From: Kutzneria sp. 744
GTDB lineage: Bacteria; Actinomycetota; Actinomycetes; Mycobacteriales; Pseudonocardiaceae
Reading direction: 5' to 3'
Length of the DNA stretch: 64,000 bases
NCBI RefSeq assembly: GCF_000568255.1
Contig: NZ_KK037166.1
Span: 6,230,452-6,294,451 of the forward strand
In this document: positions 1 through 8,312 of the stretch, piece after piece
Layout: each line of letters opens with the position of its first letter
How positions within the stretch are numbered: position 1 is the stretch's first letter
Made by a program: the position numbers and the translations under genes
Notes under the pieces: model-generated
Told to the model about the DNA's origin: nothing
Databases searched by the model: none
The model's input: the letters and a program-made list of their open reading frames with translations, nothing else

Positions 1-99
1 CGGTTGGAGCACCGGTGGCCGCTGCTGGCCGAGCACATGCTCAACGACTGGGACCTCGACGTCGACGCCGACGTCCGCTTCCACTGGCCGTGGTCATGA
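1..99 (+). CDS. C-terminal end of an unrecognised protein (partial)
   Basis: The first reading frame is open from base 1 to a TGA at 97-99. It encodes about 32 residues rich in Trp, His and Asp, ending in FHWPWS. The start lies upstream of the window. Its stop overlaps the ATG of the next lipoprotein gene by four bases (ATGA at 96-99), so the two are probably translationally coupled. Too little remains to assign a family. Confidence 0.6.
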   Translation, partial: RLEHRWPLLAEHMLNDWDLDVDADVRFHWPWS

Positions 100-1079
100 G
101 GCGGCTGGCCGTTCTTCTCCTTCTCCTGCTTGGAGGTTGCACCGTGAGCACACCCGTCGCGCCGTCCCTGGTGCACGACGACAAGGCGACGATCGACCTC
201 ACGCGGAAGCCGACCCGGGCCGACTTCGGCTTCGCCGACGGCCGTAACGACCGGTCGTACCAGCGCGGGTCGGGGGTCGACGCCATCGTCACCACCGTCG
301 TGCTGCCCACCGGCACCTTGCACATTCCCGCTTTCGGCATCACCGCCGACGGCGGCGACTTCGCCGGCGCGGTTTCGCTGCCGCCGCAGCACATAGTCGT
401 GCAGCGCAAGTTCGATCGGGCCGCCCAGGCCCAGCAGAGCCTGCTCGCCGACGCCCCCACCCTCGGTCTGTCCACACAGGACGTCCGTGACCAGCTCTCC
501 CGCGTCACCGGCGCCACCATCGGCTCCAGCGTCGTCGACGGTCTCGTGCGGAACTGGTTGGCCGCCTACGTCGAGGTCATCGGCTACGAGGACGGCGCCG
601 TCGGCGTCAACTACACCTTCACCATCGACCAGTTCCACAACGACGCCATCGACGCCGTTGTGCACGACGGCGTTTTCCCCATCGACCTGACCCATAGGCC
701 GTCCCGCGCCGAGCTCGCCTTCCGCGACGGCTTCCCCACCGCCCGCGTGCAACCGGCATGGAACGCCACCCTGTCGGTTCGGTTGGAGTTGCCCGGCGGC
801 GTCATCCAGCGCCCCGTCCGCAGCGTCGACTCCACCGCCACCCAGACCGTGGTGTCATTGGCCTCCAGCAGCATCGCCGACGCCCAGGCTTTCCTAGCCG
901 CCGACGCTCCCGCTCTCGGCGTGGACCCCGGTTCGGTGTGGGACGGCGCCGGCCACGTCAAGAAGACCCTGCCCGGCCTGCGCACGGCCTTCTACGACGT
1001 CTCCGTCACCGTCGACGCCACCCTCGGCCAGCCCGGCTCCTTCGCCGCCTCGCTGTCGTACACCTTCACCTACCACTAG
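96..1079 (+). CDS. Secreted lipoprotein with an internal duplicated domain
   Basis: This is a predicted lipoprotein of 327 residues. I place the start at the ATG at 96 rather than further upstream. It then opens with MRR, a run of leucines and the lipobox LLGGC, giving a compact signal peptide and lipidated Cys near residue 16. The mature part holds two copies of one domain. Each begins DLT(R/H)(K/R)P(T/S)RA followed by F.DG, and each closes with a stretch around (L/F)LAADAP(T/A)LG. They cover roughly residues 35-190 and 205-327. No family is recognised. The ATGA overlap with the preceding gene suggests an operon. Its stop overlaps that of the convergent lipoprotein gene. Confidence 0.8.
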   Translation: MRRLAVLLLLLLGGCTVSTPVAPSLVHDDKATIDLTRKPTRADFGFADGRNDRSYQRGSGVDAIVTTVVLPTGTLHIPAFGITADGGDFAGAVSLPPQHIVVQRKFDRAAQAQQSLLADAPTLGLSTQDVRDQLSRVTGATIGSSVVDGLVRNWLAAYVEVIGYEDGAVGVNYTFTIDQFHNDAIDAVVHDGVFPIDLTHRPSRAELAFRDGFPTARVQPAWNATLSVRLELPGGVIQRPVRSVDSTATQTVVSLASSSIADAQAFLAADAPALGVDPGSVWDGAGHVKKTLPGLRTAFYDVSVTVDATLGQPGSFAASLSYTFTYH

Positions 1080-1510
1080 CAGGAGGCATATCCGTCGATC
1101 CGCACATATTCGGCCTTGGGCACGGTGACGGTCAGCACCGTGGCATGATCCGATGTCAGCGCCATCTGCGCCGGATCGTCGTCGTTCGACCGCTGGATGA
1201 AGCGGATCTCGTCGAGCTTGATCGCCTGATCGGCCGTGGCCAGCACGTTCTGCTCCGCGCTGTACTGGTTCTCCTTGGCCAACTGCGCGATCACCGGCGC
1301 CGACCACTTCACCGCCGCCCAGTGAGCGTCCTTGCACTGTCCGATGTAGACGTCCGGGGTGGATGCCAGATAGCCCATCCGCACCAGCGCCTTGCCGAAG
1401 GCCTCGATGTCCGATCGTACGGTCGGACGATCGTCCCGGGGCGCCGACTGCCCCGAGCAGCCGACACAGCATGCGAACGCCGTCACGAGGGCGATCACCG
1501 TGCGCTTCAC
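1076..1510 (-). CDS. Small secreted lipoprotein
   Basis: This encodes 144 residues from a GTG at 1510-1508. The protein starts VKRTVIALVTAFACCVGC, a signal peptide ending in a lipobox-like CVGC, followed by a mature domain of about 125 residues with a Cys in mid-domain and one at the end. GTGA overlaps the stop of the upstream T7SS-type gene, so the two are coupled and a shared function at the cell envelope is likely. I do not recognise the domain. A longer upstream reading would only run through the neighbouring gene in another frame. Confidence 0.75.
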   Translation of the reverse strand: MKRTVIALVTAFACCVGCSGQSAPRDDRPTVRSDIEAFGKALVRMGYLASTPDVYIGQCKDAHWAAVKWSAPVIAQLAKENQYSAEQNVLATADQAIKLDEIRFIQRSNDDDPAQMALTSDHATVLTVTVPKAEYVRIDGYASC

Positions 1511-3840
1511 TTGCCACCAGCCAAGTTGTATCCGTGGTCGAACCGACCGGCGGCGTTGTTGGCCTGCTCGTACACCGAGGCGCCCTGCCCGAGCGTGCCC
1601 TCGGACTCGTTCGCCACGCCGCTCATGTAGTCGTAGTACGCCTTCTTCAGGGTGTCGTCGCTCATGACCTGGGCGACGTTGAGCATGTGCCCGTGGCCGT
1701 CGAGCAGTTGCGGCGGAATCTTGTCGGTGCCCGGATAACCGGCCTCCTGCAGGATCGCGGTGCGCTCGTAGTCGCCGACCATGGCCACCTCGTGGCCGTT
1801 GTCCTTGAGCGCTTCGAGCTGCTGCTCGGAGCCGGCGGGCGCGCCGTAGACGCTCTCCAGCCCCATGTTCGTGGTGTGCTTCATGGCGTCCCACACCGAA
1901 TCGGACACCTTGAGGAAGGCGCCGCCGGCCGCCTCGGCCAGCTTGCCGGCCGGGATCATGTCGACGCCCGCGGACAGGATGCCCTTCATGATCTCCTTGG
2001 CGTGCTCCTCGCTCTCCACCTGCTCGCCGACGACCTCGACCGCGGCACTGTTCTCCGAGCCGGCCACCGAGCCGTAGGCCTGGGAGACGTCATCGAGGTA
2101 GTGCGCGGACTGGTTGTGGTGCAACAGGTCCACGTCGCCTCGCGCGCCGGCGAGCATCGCGTTGTGCGCGGCCTGCCCGGCCGCCGAGTCGAAGATCTTC
2201 GTCGCCTCCGGGTTGCCGGCGAAGGTCTTCGCGAACTCCTGGGCCAGCTCCGGCGGCACCTCGAACGCGGCGTTGTCGCCGAGCAGCTTGCCGTTCGCGT
2301 CCACGGGCAGGACCTCGTCGCCATGAGTTCGGTAGCCGGCGGCCATCTCCTGCACGTAGGAGCCGCCGATCTTGGCGAAGTTCTGGGCGGCGATCGGCGG
2401 CACGTCCTTGCTGTCGTGGGCCATGTCGTTGAACAGGGCCTTGGCGAAGGTGACGGCCTCGGGGCTGTGGCTGCCGTCGGTCTCGTTGTCGGCGCCGGCG
2501 GCGGCCTCGAAGGCGGCCCCGTAGCCGTGGGCGATGGAGCCGGTGGAGTCGTCCTTGCCGTACTCGACGAGCTTGTGGATGTTGTCCTGGTAGGCGGCGG
2601 TGGGGTCGCCGTGGATGTGCACGTCGGTGCCGGGCTGGCCCATGGTGGCCAGGGCCTCGCGGGCGGCCACGGGGTTGCCGCCGAGGTCCTGGGTCCAGGC
2701 GGCGACGACGTCGTCGGGAACGCCTACGTCGTAAGGGAAGGAGCCGGCGGGGCCGCCGCGGAAGCCCATGCCACCGAAGCCCTCGGCGCCGTGCTGGGCG
2801 AACTCGTCCAGGGCGTTGGCCCGGGCGGCCTGGGCGAGCCAGTCGGGCGGGAAGTGGCCGTTGGAGGCCATCGCGGCGCGGCTCCATGAGGTGGCTGCCT
2901 CGCGAGGCGGCACCAGGAACTGGTCGGCGACGGCCTTCATGCCGGGATCGTCATTGGCATTGCTGACTGCGGTGCCGAAAGCGTGGCTGAACGTTTTGAG
3001 ATCTTCGGCGGCGGTGTGGCTGCCGCTGGCTTGGAGCATGCTCGGCAGGATCTGGCTGAGCTGCGGCCCGAGTTCGCCGTAGAAGGCGGAGGCGAAATAG
3101 GGATCATCCATGTACGGCGCGATCTCACCGGCCACGGTGTGCGCGTTGCGGGCCCAGTTCTCATCGAGCGAGTGGTTGTTCTTGAGATCATCGGCGTACT
3201 TCTTGGCCAATGTCTGAAGATTTTTCACGTAAGCGTCGGCATCGGCGCCGAGATCCTCGAGCTGGCTCGGCGGCACATAACCAAGATCGGACATCGTCCG
3301 CTGCGCGCCGAAAAGCGTCTCCTCATATCCGGTGAGCAGCTGGTGCACGGCGCCGCCGTGAGCCTTGACCGCGGCCACGGCCTGATTGACGAAATCGTCC
3401 CGCGCGGCCTGGCGGTCGTCCGGCGGCAGGTGGTGGCCGGTCTGCTGCATGAAGGCGCCCCACTGCTGCTCGATCGCGGCCAGCTCGCCGTTCAGGCCGT
3501 TGACCTCGGACGTCGCCTTGCTGATGGCCCCGTCCAGGTCGCCGGCCACGGTGTCCAGCGTCCTGCCGATCTGCTGGAGGTGCTCCGGACTGGTCTTCGT
3601 GCCCGCGGCCTGGGCGTCGAAGTCCACCGGTGAGGCCCCGTTGACCTGGTAGCCCTCGCCGACGTAGTGCTGGGCCTTCTGCTGATAGGAGTTCGACGTG
3701 GTCATGTCGCCGCCGGCCTTGTAGAACGCCGCCGCGAGACCCTCCACCTGAGCCGGATCGCCCTTGGCCAGCCGGCCCTGCTCTTTCCACGGGTCGAATC
3801 CGGCCTTCTGGGCGAGTTCGTCGTTGGAAATCAGGTCCAT
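1507..3840 (-). CDS. Large putative type VII secretion substrate
   Basis: This is a 777-residue protein. The ATG at 3840 is chosen because it has a purine-rich GAGAGG upstream and because the residues before it (SDQFRGREAAT) look non-coding. The N-terminal 100 residues contain GDPAQVEGLAAAF followed by helical, Gln-rich sequence. This resembles the N-terminal T7SS-signal regions that start with a GDP-x-x-V segment in mycobacterial and related secreted proteins. The rest is alpha-helical, with long low-hydrophobicity segments and no transmembrane helix. The layout recalls DUF6571-type actinobacterial proteins, but I cannot confirm this. It is followed by a GTGA-coupled lipoprotein and diverges from another lipoprotein gene at 3942. 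Secretion by an ESX system is an inference. Confidence 0.75.
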   Translation of the reverse strand: MDLISNDELAQKAGFDPWKEQGRLAKGDPAQVEGLAAAFYKAGGDMTTSNSYQQKAQHYVGEGYQVNGASPVDFDAQAAGTKTSPEHLQQIGRTLDTVAGDLDGAISKATSEVNGLNGELAAIEQQWGAFMQQTGHHLPPDDRQAARDDFVNQAVAAVKAHGGAVHQLLTGYEETLFGAQRTMSDLGYVPPSQLEDLGADADAYVKNLQTLAKKYADDLKNNHSLDENWARNAHTVAGEIAPYMDDPYFASAFYGELGPQLSQILPSMLQASGSHTAAEDLKTFSHAFGTAVSNANDDPGMKAVADQFLVPPREAATSWSRAAMASNGHFPPDWLAQAARANALDEFAQHGAEGFGGMGFRGGPAGSFPYDVGVPDDVVAAWTQDLGGNPVAAREALATMGQPGTDVHIHGDPTAAYQDNIHKLVEYGKDDSTGSIAHGYGAAFEAAAGADNETDGSHSPEAVTFAKALFNDMAHDSKDVPPIAAQNFAKIGGSYVQEMAAGYRTHGDEVLPVDANGKLLGDNAAFEVPPELAQEFAKTFAGNPEATKIFDSAAGQAAHNAMLAGARGDVDLLHHNQSAHYLDDVSQAYGSVAGSENSAAVEVVGEQVESEEHAKEIMKGILSAGVDMIPAGKLAEAAGGAFLKVSDSVWDAMKHTTNMGLESVYGAPAGSEQQLEALKDNGHEVAMVGDYERTAILQEAGYPGTDKIPPQLLDGHGHMLNVAQVMSDDTLKKAYYDYMSGVANESEGTLGQGASVYEQANNAAGRFDHGYNLAGGK

Positions 3841-3941
3841 GGTCGCGGCCTCTCGTCCCCGAAACTGGTCCGAGGATAGGGGAGGATCCGTCACCTGGCC
3901 GCCGATCGGCGCAACCGTCACCCACTGGCACACTGGGTCCC

Positions 3942-4499
3942 ATGGTCAAGACGGCGCAGATGGCAGTGGTCGGCACCGCACTCGTCCTCGGCGGCCTGCT
4001 CACCGCCTGCACCGGCGACCCGGGCACGGCCGGCCCCACGTCCACATCGGTCACGACCTCGGCCGCGCCGACCACGACCACGGCGGCCACGACCACGACG
4101 ACCAGCCGGAACCTGGCCCTGCCGCCCGGCGTCGGCCCGTTCAACAGCGCGGTCTGCGTCGCGAACCTCTACGCCTCCGGCGTGGTCAACGGCCTGATTC
4201 CCTACCTCAACCAGGTGAAGAAAGGCCGCCCGATCAGCGATGCGGGCTGGCAGGACATTCAGACGACGCTCCCCGACGCCATCGCCAGCTCCACGCCGCA
4301 GCGTGGCCTTCTCCAGCAGTACGGCGTGCCCGCGACCTTTCCCGCCTATCAGGACTCGGACGATCTGCTGGCGGCGATGAACGCGGTGCTCGACGCGGGA
4401 AAGGCGAAAGACACCGCCAAGCTGGCCCAAGCCTTTGATCAGCTGCAGACGGCCAGCGCGCTGTTCGGCGAGGACTGCGGCGCCCTCACCCGCGGTTGA
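3942..4499 (+). CDS. Secreted lipoprotein with Thr-rich linker
   Basis: This encodes 185 residues. The signal peptide ends in the lipobox GLLTAC (Cys near residue 23). It is followed by a Thr/Ala/Ser/Pro linker of about 35 residues typical of actinobacterial exported lipoproteins, then a globular domain with three Cys. The gene diverges from the T7SS-type gene at 3840, leaving about 100 bases for both promoters. No enzymatic motif is seen. The domain family is not recognised. Confidence 0.8.
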   Translation: MVKTAQMAVVGTALVLGGLLTACTGDPGTAGPTSTSVTTSAAPTTTTAATTTTTSRNLALPPGVGPFNSAVCVANLYASGVVNGLIPYLNQVKKGRPISDAGWQDIQTTLPDAIASSTPQRGLLQQYGVPATFPAYQDSDDLLAAMNAVLDAGKAKDTAKLAQAFDQLQTASALFGEDCGALTRG

Positions 4500-4696
4500 T
4501 CTTTTGAGGGGCTACTCAGAGTAGCGCTCACTCCCCTGAGTTGACGAAAACGACTCCGCCGTTTGCCGAGCCGTTCTACAGTGACTTCACGGGCAAGGGG
4601 AACCGCACCCGGCGCTCGGTTCGTCTGACCGACTGCCGTCATGAATGGACAGTGGGGCGGTCTCACCAACGACAGACCAGTACAGGGAGGGTCTCC

Positions 4697-5029
4697 GTGA
4701 GCGGTCCGAAGATCGATCTGGCCACCGTGCAGGCGGCCGAGAACGTCGTGAACAACGCGGTGTCCGAGATGGAGGGCATCACGAAGAAGATTCTCGACCA
4801 GGCCGGGCTCAGCCAGGCCGCGATGAAGGCGCCGGCGGGCCAGGTCACCGCGTCCACCTTCGACCAGCTCGGTGGCGGTGGCCGCGCGCTGTCCGAGGTG
4901 CTGGGCCAGCTCAAGACCGATCTCGGCCGGCTGCGCGAGACCGCGCTGTCCGGTTCGGACCAGGCCACCCAGGCGGCCAAGGCGGCCTCGCCCGGCGGCC
5001 TGAGCACCAGCGTCGCGCAGGGAATGTGA
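4697..5029 (+). CDS. Small ESX/WXG100-like protein
   Basis: The start is the GTG at 4697, six bases after a strong AGGGAGG at 4684-4690. An upstream ATG at 4541 would add about 50 residues unlike the rest. The 110-residue product is almost entirely helical with two predicted helices, as in the WXG100 superfamily, but it has no W-x-G turn; the equivalent position reads FDQLGGGG. It begins the rightward T7SS substrate cluster and lies 13 bases before the WXG100 gene at 5043. Such pairs often form secreted heterodimers in ESX systems; that role is inferred here. Confidence 0.75.
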   Translation: MSGPKIDLATVQAAENVVNNAVSEMEGITKKILDQAGLSQAAMKAPAGQVTASTFDQLGGGGRALSEVLGQLKTDLGRLRETALSGSDQATQAAKAASPGGLSTSVAQGM

Positions 5030-5042
5030 GGGGGATTCGGCT

Positions 5043-5339
5043 ATGACCGACTACATCGAGTTCAACACCGAGCAGATCTCGCAGATCGCCTCGGCCACCC
5101 GTGGCCACCAGTCCGACTGGGACGGTGTGTGGGAAGGCGTGCGCAGCAAGCTGTCCAGCACCGTCTCCGAGGCGCTCGACTCGCTGACCGGCTCCTCGCT
5201 GCAGGACCGCACCAACGAGTACCACCGCAAGACCGAGCAGTACACGGCGCAGCTCAACTCGCAGCAGCTGGCGGTGGGCAAGGTCGGCGACATCGCCACC
5301 GAGACCAACCGGAACATGAGCAACGTCATTCGAGGCTGA
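5043..5339 (+). CDS. WXG100 family (ESAT-6-like) protein
   Basis: This is a 98-residue protein, the usual WXG100 length. It has the signature turn between two helices near residues 27-33 (WDGVWEG, containing two W-x-G triplets). The C-terminal helix carries a Tyr with spaced acidic residues (EYHRKTEQY), compatible with the Yxxx[DE] T7SS signal. A GAGGGGG sequence precedes the ATG by a few bases. It follows the 110-residue partner by 13 bases and is probably co-secreted with it. Confidence 0.88.
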   Translation: MTDYIEFNTEQISQIASATRGHQSDWDGVWEGVRSKLSSTVSEALDSLTGSSLQDRTNEYHRKTEQYTAQLNSQQLAVGKVGDIATETNRNMSNVIRG

Positions 5340-5357
5340 CCGGGTCGACCCGACGCG

Positions 5358-5378
5358 GACACCGGGGGCTCCGGTGTC
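5358..5378. terminator. Hairpin between two T7SS substrate genes
   Basis: An 8-base perfect inverted repeat, GACACCGG and CCGGTGTC, is separated by a 5-base loop. It lies 19 bases after the WXG100 stop and 32 bases before the next start. No T-run follows. It could partly terminate transcription and so raise levels of the two upstream small proteins relative to the PPE-like gene downstream; that is inference. Confidence 0.5.
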
Positions 5379-5410
5379 TGGTCGGCGTCCCGCGGGGAGG
5401 GTAGGCATCC

Positions 5411-5758
5411 ATGGGGAACCAGCTGTTCGGGTGGTCCGACGACCAGAAGGTCGTGCTCGACCCCGACCTGCTCAACGAGGCGGCCAGCCGGCTCAAGCAG
5501 CAGGGGGGTGACGAGCTCGTCAACCAGTTGAGGAACGCGTTGGCGCCACCCGGGGCGTTCGGCCAGATCGACGGCGGTCTGTCCGCGCAGGTGCGACTCA
5601 CGCACATGTTCACCTCGCTGCAGTCCGAGCTGGCGAAGGTCGGCCTGGACATGCAGGACCTCGCCGCCCGCACGCTGGCCGCGCGGCAGATGGCCATCCA
5701 GGCCAACGCCGACACGACGCACGCCGCCAACAACGGCGCCCCGAATGGCGGACGATGA
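5411..5758 (+). CDS. Small helical protein of the T7SS cluster
   Basis: This encodes 115 residues. It starts MGNQLFGWSDD and contains two long amphipathic helices (about residues 20-45 and 60-105) rich in Gln and Ala. It ends with an unstructured Asn/Gly tail. The size and helical hairpin are consistent with the WXG100 superfamily, but the W-x-G is absent. The stop overlaps the PPE-like start in ATGATGG, which suggests translational coupling and that the two products may work as a pair, as PE/PPE or EspC-type partners do. The family is not recognised further. Confidence 0.7.
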   Translation: MGNQLFGWSDDQKVVLDPDLLNEAASRLKQQGGDELVNQLRNALAPPGAFGQIDGGLSAQVRLTHMFTSLQSELAKVGLDMQDLAARTLAARQMAIQANADTTHAANNGAPNGGR

Positions 5759-7176
5759 TGGCCGACTACGACTTCTACGACGCCTACGACGTCATCCAGA
5801 GCGGCCAGCCCTACAGCCTCAAGCAGGTCGCCGACACCTGGCGCAACTTCGCCAGCGCGTGCCTGAGCGCGGCCGACCAGCTCAAGGGCACCAGCGACAT
5901 GGTGACCGCCCAGCAGGGCACGCCGTACCAGAACTTCGGGGCCCGGGCGACGCCCGTGGCCAACTGGATGAACCAGGTCGCCAACCAGGCCACCACGGTC
6001 GGCACCGGGCTGGCCAACGCCGGGGCCGTGGGCAGCAGAGCCCAGATGGAGGCGCACGAGCAGTACGCCACCGTCTCCCAGAAGATCGACAAGATCGTCG
6101 GACCGGACGACGCGCTGTCCATGGGCAAAGTCAACGGCATGAAGGCGGCCGAGGCCGAGGGCGCCGCCGTGCTCAATCCCCAGATCGACAAGTGGTCCGC
6201 CGCCTACAACGCGTTCAACCCCGGCACCGTGCCGCCCGCGCCGGTCACCAACGGCGGCTCCGGCAGCGGAACCGGCGCCACGACAACGTCCACTTCGGAC
6301 GGACCGGGATCCACCGGCAAGACCGTCGGCACACCCGTCGACACGCACACGGTGACGACGCCGACCGACGACGGACGCCCCATCGCCACGGACACCACGC
6401 AGACGCCGCCGCAGCTGCCCGGCAAGGAGGACTACCCGCACTCCTCGGTGATCGGCTCCGACGGCAAGGACTTCACCGGCTGGGTGAAGGACCCCCGGAC
6501 CGGTTACCTGATCGACCCCGGCAGCGGCCAGGAGTACGACCCGACCAGCGGCCGCTGGGTGGATCCCGTGACGGGCAAGCCTTTCGGTGACGTCACCCAG
6601 TACTCGTCCCGCCTGGAAGGGCTGTCCGGCGGCACGCCCGGCCCGTTGGCGCTGGGCGGCGGCGGTGGGGGCGGCGTCTCCGTCGATCCGCTCTTCTCCC
6701 TTGGTGGCAAGCCGTTGTTCGGCGGCACGGTGCCGCCCAGCCTGAACCCCGCCAACCCGGCGTACTCGCAGCTGGCCCAGACCGCAGGCAACTCCATGGC
6801 GGCCAAGGCCTACGCGGCCAACGCCCTGGCTCAGCAGGAGGCGCAGCAGGGCGGGCGTCCTTACGTGCCACCGATGCAGGCCGGTGCTGGTGGCGGTATC
6901 GGCGGTGGCGCCGGCTCTCGTGCCCGCCGCAATCGCGCCCTGGCCGAGCCGGAGTCCACGTGGACCGGCCGGGCCAAGGCTCGCGCCCGTGCGACGGCCG
7001 CGGCCGGTGAGGCCGAAGGCTCTTCCGGGCAGCGCGGCTACGTGCCCGGGATGCAGGCAGGCAAGGGCGAGAAGGACCGCGACAAAACGCGGGAGAACCC
7101 CGACTGGCTGGTCGAGGACGACGTGTGGTCCAGCGGTCAGCGGGCCGCCCGCGGCGTCCTCGGAGAGGACAGCTGA
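5755..7176 (+). CDS. PPE-like type VII secretion substrate with Gly/Pro-rich region
   Basis: This is a 473-residue protein. The N-terminal 160 residues are helical, with TWRNFASACLSAADQL and a central WMNQVANQATT helix, as in actinobacterial PPE/EspB-like proteins. Then comes a Thr/Pro/Gly region, a short repeat-like block with Y-x-DP-x-SG and Y-x-PTSGRWVDP (about residues 250-275), a Gly run, and a basic Arg/Ala segment. The end, near NPDWLVEDDVWSSGQR, resembles the acidic WLVEDxxxW tails of Pseudonocardiales PPE-like proteins. ATG overlaps the previous stop, and the next gene starts within its TGA. Export by an ESX machine is inferred; no ESX ATPase is present in the window. Confidence 0.78.
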   Translation: MMADYDFYDAYDVIQSGQPYSLKQVADTWRNFASACLSAADQLKGTSDMVTAQQGTPYQNFGARATPVANWMNQVANQATTVGTGLANAGAVGSRAQMEAHEQYATVSQKIDKIVGPDDALSMGKVNGMKAAEAEGAAVLNPQIDKWSAAYNAFNPGTVPPAPVTNGGSGSGTGATTTSTSDGPGSTGKTVGTPVDTHTVTTPTDDGRPIATDTTQTPPQLPGKEDYPHSSVIGSDGKDFTGWVKDPRTGYLIDPGSGQEYDPTSGRWVDPVTGKPFGDVTQYSSRLEGLSGGTPGPLALGGGGGGGVSVDPLFSLGGKPLFGGTVPPSLNPANPAYSQLAQTAGNSMAAKAYAANALAQQEAQQGGRPYVPPMQAGAGGGIGGGAGSRARRNRALAEPESTWTGRAKARARATAAAGEAEGSSGQRGYVPGMQAGKGEKDRDKTRENPDWLVEDDVWSSGQRAARGVLGEDS

Positions 7177-7505
7177 TGTCGGACATGAAGTACGACTCGG
7201 GCGGCCTCCGGGACGGCGCTTCCAAGAACCGCCAGTCCGGCGAGGCCGCCGCCGGGGCCGCCCGCACCCTGAGCGGGGTCTCCGTCGACGCCCATCCGTT
7301 CGGTGACGTCAACAACGCCGGCTCCTTCGCCGGCGCCGTCGGCGAGGCCCACCAGCACCACATCGCCGGCGCCCCACGATTCCCGTCCGACATCGAGGGT
7401 GGCCGCGCCGACAAGACCGCCACCCTCGGCGACGAGCTGACCTCCGCCACCACCACCGTCGCCGACCAGGCCGCCGTGCGCCGCGTCGCCGACGGTATGT
7501 CCTGA
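7176..7505 (+). CDS. EspC-like small T7SS protein (first of a tandem pair)
   Basis: This encodes 109 residues starting MSDMKYDSGGLRDG. The ATG lies within TGATG at 7174-7178, coupled to the PPE-like gene. The N-terminal 65 residues match the next gene closely. The central FGDVNNAGSFAGAVGEAH recalls the FG....A..F...W..A pattern of EspC/DUF2580-type ESX-associated proteins. The C-terminal 40 residues form another helix. It is likely a secreted or accessory partner of the PPE-like protein; the exact role is unknown. Confidence 0.72.
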   Translation: MSDMKYDSGGLRDGASKNRQSGEAAAGAARTLSGVSVDAHPFGDVNNAGSFAGAVGEAHQHHIAGAPRFPSDIEGGRADKTATLGDELTSATTTVADQAAVRRVADGMS

Positions 7506-7544
7506 CCGCTTTCCCCGCACCCGGCCGAGAAAGCAAGGAACCCC

Positions 7545-7808
7545 ATGTCCGACATGAGGTACGACTCCGGCGGGCTCCGGGACGGGGCCGCCGGCGACCG
7601 GAAGTCCAGCTCCGCCGCCGCCGGCGCGGCCCGCAAGCTCGGCGGCGAGTCGGTGACCGCGCACCCCTTCGGCGACGTGGCCACCGCGCAGTCGTTCGCG
7701 GCCGCCTTGGGCGAGGCCCACGAGCACCACATCAAGGGCGCGACGACCGCCGCGCGGCTTGCCGGCCGTTCGGTGGCTTCAGGTGCGTTGGGCGGTCTTC
7801 GGCCGTGA
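7545..7808 (+). CDS. EspC-like small T7SS protein (second of a tandem pair, shortened)
   Basis: This encodes 87 residues, clearly paralogous to the preceding gene over the first 65 (MSDMRYDSGGLRDGA, HPFGDV, GEAHEHHIKG). It then diverges into a short Ala/Gly/Arg tail, so it lacks the final helix of its neighbour. Either it is a C-terminally truncated duplicate or the tail was replaced. AAGGA precedes the ATG at a normal distance, so it is probably expressed. It ends the cluster. Confidence 0.65.
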   Translation: MSDMRYDSGGLRDGAAGDRKSSSAAAGAARKLGGESVTAHPFGDVATAQSFAAALGEAHEHHIKGATTAARLAGRSVASGALGGLRP

Positions 7809-8312
7809 GGCTGCCGACCCGTGTGCGGGGTGCGCACTGCTTCCACTGTGCGGACGGCTGGTGCGGTTCCCGGCAGAGTGGAGCTGAATCAACCCGGAGC
7901 CAGAGCCCTCAAGGCACTTGTCAAGGGATGTAACGGCCTGCTGGAGCCGATCGAGCTCGCGCATCACGTCGTGGAGTCCGAGCCCGAGGGGTAAGCGCGG
8001 GTTCGACGGCAACGGCCGAGCCGCGCAACGCGCTGACCTGTGACTTCGAGTGGGCCGCCTGGGGCTCGAACCCAGAACCTACGGATTAAAAGGGCTCAAC
8101 CGAATTTCCTGGGTCTGTCGCGCGATGTCGAACTATGCCCAATCATACGCGAATCCTGGGATTTGTTAAGGCGGGATGCCAAAATGGGTCATCCGGTGCC
8201 GATGTCGTTCAGAACTGCCGAGCACACACCGATCACGCCGACTTGTCTCCAACTGTCCGCACCCTGCTCGCCTGACTGACGGAGTCGCGCGAGGTGTGAT
8301 GGACTGTGTTCC
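7809..8312. other. Intergenic region with att-like repeat, no gene seen
   Basis: These 504 bases separate the T7SS cluster from an unrelated gene. The only structure I can support is the partial tRNA-Lys sequence at 8052-8092. Short open frames on both strands lack ribosome binding sites and protein-like composition. Confidence 0.6.
8052..8089 (-). repeat. Direct repeat copy 1: 3' half of a tRNA-Lys gene (att-like)
   Basis: Read on the minus strand, this is the anticodon-loop end, anticodon stem, variable loop, T arm (GGTTCGAGCC-type core) and acceptor 3' strand of a tRNA with TTAA in the loop. Bases 8090-8092 extend the match through TTTTAA, so it is best read as tRNA-Lys(TTT). The 5' half of a tRNA is not present beyond 8093. 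An identical 38-base copy lies at 17308-17345. Partial 3' tRNA copies of this kind are the distal attachment sites left by tRNA-targeting integrases. Confidence 0.85.

Noticed and set aside
1363..2889. A 508-codon rightward open frame rich in Val, Gly and His
   Set aside because: It is fully antisense to the T7SS-type gene at 1507-3840, which has good protein character and a clear start; the composition is that of a GC-rich shadow frame.
4541..4696. Longer N-terminus for the small protein at 4697
   Set aside because: The extra 52 residues are unlike the rest, and a strong AGGGAGG sits right before the GTG at 4697.
6593..7846. A 417-codon leftward open frame
   Set aside because: It is a shadow of the PPE-like gene and the tandem EspC-like genes; Arg/Pro/Ser-rich composition.
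8052..8125. A complete tRNA-Lys gene on the minus strand
   Set aside because: Only the 3' half is present; the bases expected for the D arm and 5' acceptor strand do not match or pair.
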